Shown: positions 14,551 to 15,028 of the stretch, piece after piece
Numbering within the stretch: the first letter of the stretch is position 1
How the letters are laid out: each line of letters starts with the position of its first letter
DNA from: JALZCH01 sp036387315
Lineage (GTDB): Bacteria; Acidobacteriota; Blastocatellia; Pyrinomonadales; Pyrinomonadaceae
DNA: 15,028 nt
NCBI GenBank assembly: GCA_036387315.1
Contig: DASVTY010000161.1
Span: 1 to 15,028 of the forward strand
Reading direction: 5' to 3'
Made by a program: the position numbers and the translations under genes
Notes under the pieces: generated by a model
Seen by the model: the letters and a program-made list of their open reading frames with translations, nothing else
The model's database searches: none
Told to the model about the DNA's origin: nothing

Positions 14551-15028
14551 GGCTTAATTTTTCCCTAACCATTCCACACAAAATTTCGATGCCGACATCC
14601 GAGTTGCCGCCTTCCGGGATTATCAAATCGGCGTGGCGCTTCGATGCTTCGACAAACTCGTAGTGCATCGGTCTGACGGTTACCAAATATTGTTCGATAA
14701 CCGAATCCATTGTCCGCCCGCGATCACGTATGTCGCGTTCGAGCCTGCGAATAAAACGAATGTCGTCGGGCGTGTCAACAAAAACTTTGACATCGAGCAA
14801 TTCTAAGATGCGCGGTTCGGCAAAAATTAAAATTCCTTCGATTAAAACGACGGGTTTAGGCTCGATTACTTCGACTTCGGTTGTGCGCGTGTGAGTTTTA
14901 AAATCATAGACCGGCATTTCAATCGGCAAATTGCCGCGTAAACGCCGCAGATGATTAACGATCAAGTCGCTGTCAATCGCGTCCGGATGATCAAAATTCG
15001 CTTTGTGCCGCGCGTCGAGCGGCATATC
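14540..15028 (-). CDS. udk: Uridine kinase, 5' end outside window
   Basis: The frame is open to the right edge and contains the last 162 residues of a protein usually about 205-215 long. The P-loop that would start the protein is not in the window. Visible are NFDHPDAID (NYDHP-like, substrate site), the YDFKTHTRT segment (like the YD...H.R lid region of the family), VVLIEGILIFAEPRI (Walker B-like), FVDTPDDIRFIRRLERDIRDRGR (LID arginines) and the tail FVEASKRHADLIIPEGG. This is the P-loop kinase of the Udk/phosphoribulokinase family, which phosphorylates uridine and cytidine with ATP or GTP. It is followed by cdd with an 11-base overlap, a natural salvage pair. The internal ATG at 15025 is not the true start. 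Confidence 0.93.
   Translation of the reverse strand, partial: DMPLDARHKANFDHPDAIDSDLIVNHLRRLRGNLPIEMPVYDFKTHTRTTEVEVIEPKPVVLIEGILIFAEPRILELLDVKVFVDTPDDIRFIRRLERDIRDRGRTMDSVIEQYLVTVRPMHYEFVEASKRHADLIIPEGGNSDVGIEILCGMVREKLSLGQ

Noticed and set aside
14540..15025. ATG at 15025 as a true start of a short uridine kinase.
   Set aside because: The frame continues to the window edge and a start here would lack the P-loop, so the gene is cut by the window and not naturally short.

Overview
The window looks like chromosomal core DNA with some accessory material, from a bacterium with a cell envelope that includes a periplasm. The genes resemble those of Acidobacteriota, class Blastocatellia. This placement is inferred from family resemblance: an exported 285-residue protein of a type I associate with that group, a pilN/pilO pair, an M1 peptidase with a GGMEH motif and REP-like palindromes. 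It is not proven by a marker gene. Base composition is moderate, and most genes lack a clear Shine-Dalgarno sequence. The two plain exceptions are pilO and the TonB-domain gene.

Layout from high to low coordinates, since almost everything is on the minus strand. (1) 15028-12669: a salvage cluster of uridine kinase (5' end outside the window), cytidine deaminase starting at TTG inside the udk end, and a signal-peptide-bearing amidohydrolase of the MTA/SAH deaminase type. (2) 12508-11129: a TPR-like/proline-rich protein with a C-terminal TonB domain. (3) 11059-8219: a large exported M1 aminopeptidase whose coding sequence contains a 144-bp REPIN-like palindromic element in frame. (4) 5946-8199, the only plus-strand genes: an overlapping pair encoding an enolase-superfamily o-succinylbenzoate synthase/N-acylamino-acid racemase and an M20 carboxypeptidase-like amidohydrolase, convergent with the M1 gene. 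(5) 5758-5945: the divergent promoter region of this pair and asd, carrying a 29-bp perfect inverted repeat. (6) 5757-4183: aspartate-semialdehyde dehydrogenase and a YcxB-like membrane protein. (7) 4192-4016: a decapitated C-terminal remnant of an AI-2E family transporter. (8) 3758-2901: an exported protein of unknown function. (9) 2771-1476: adenylosuccinate lyase. (10) 1375-1: pilN and pilO, joined by an ATGA overlap; pilO runs off the left edge.

Functionally, udk/cdd/amidohydrolase and purB handle nucleosides and purines, asd feeds lysine/threonine/methionine synthesis, and pilN/pilO build the inner-membrane platform of a type IV pilus. The plus-strand pair could act together on N-acylated amino acids. 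No complete novel multi-gene system is evident. The most unusual signals are the in-frame REPIN inside a secreted peptidase, the transporter remnant beside an AT-rich segment, and the long inverted repeat in the asd/menC divergent region.
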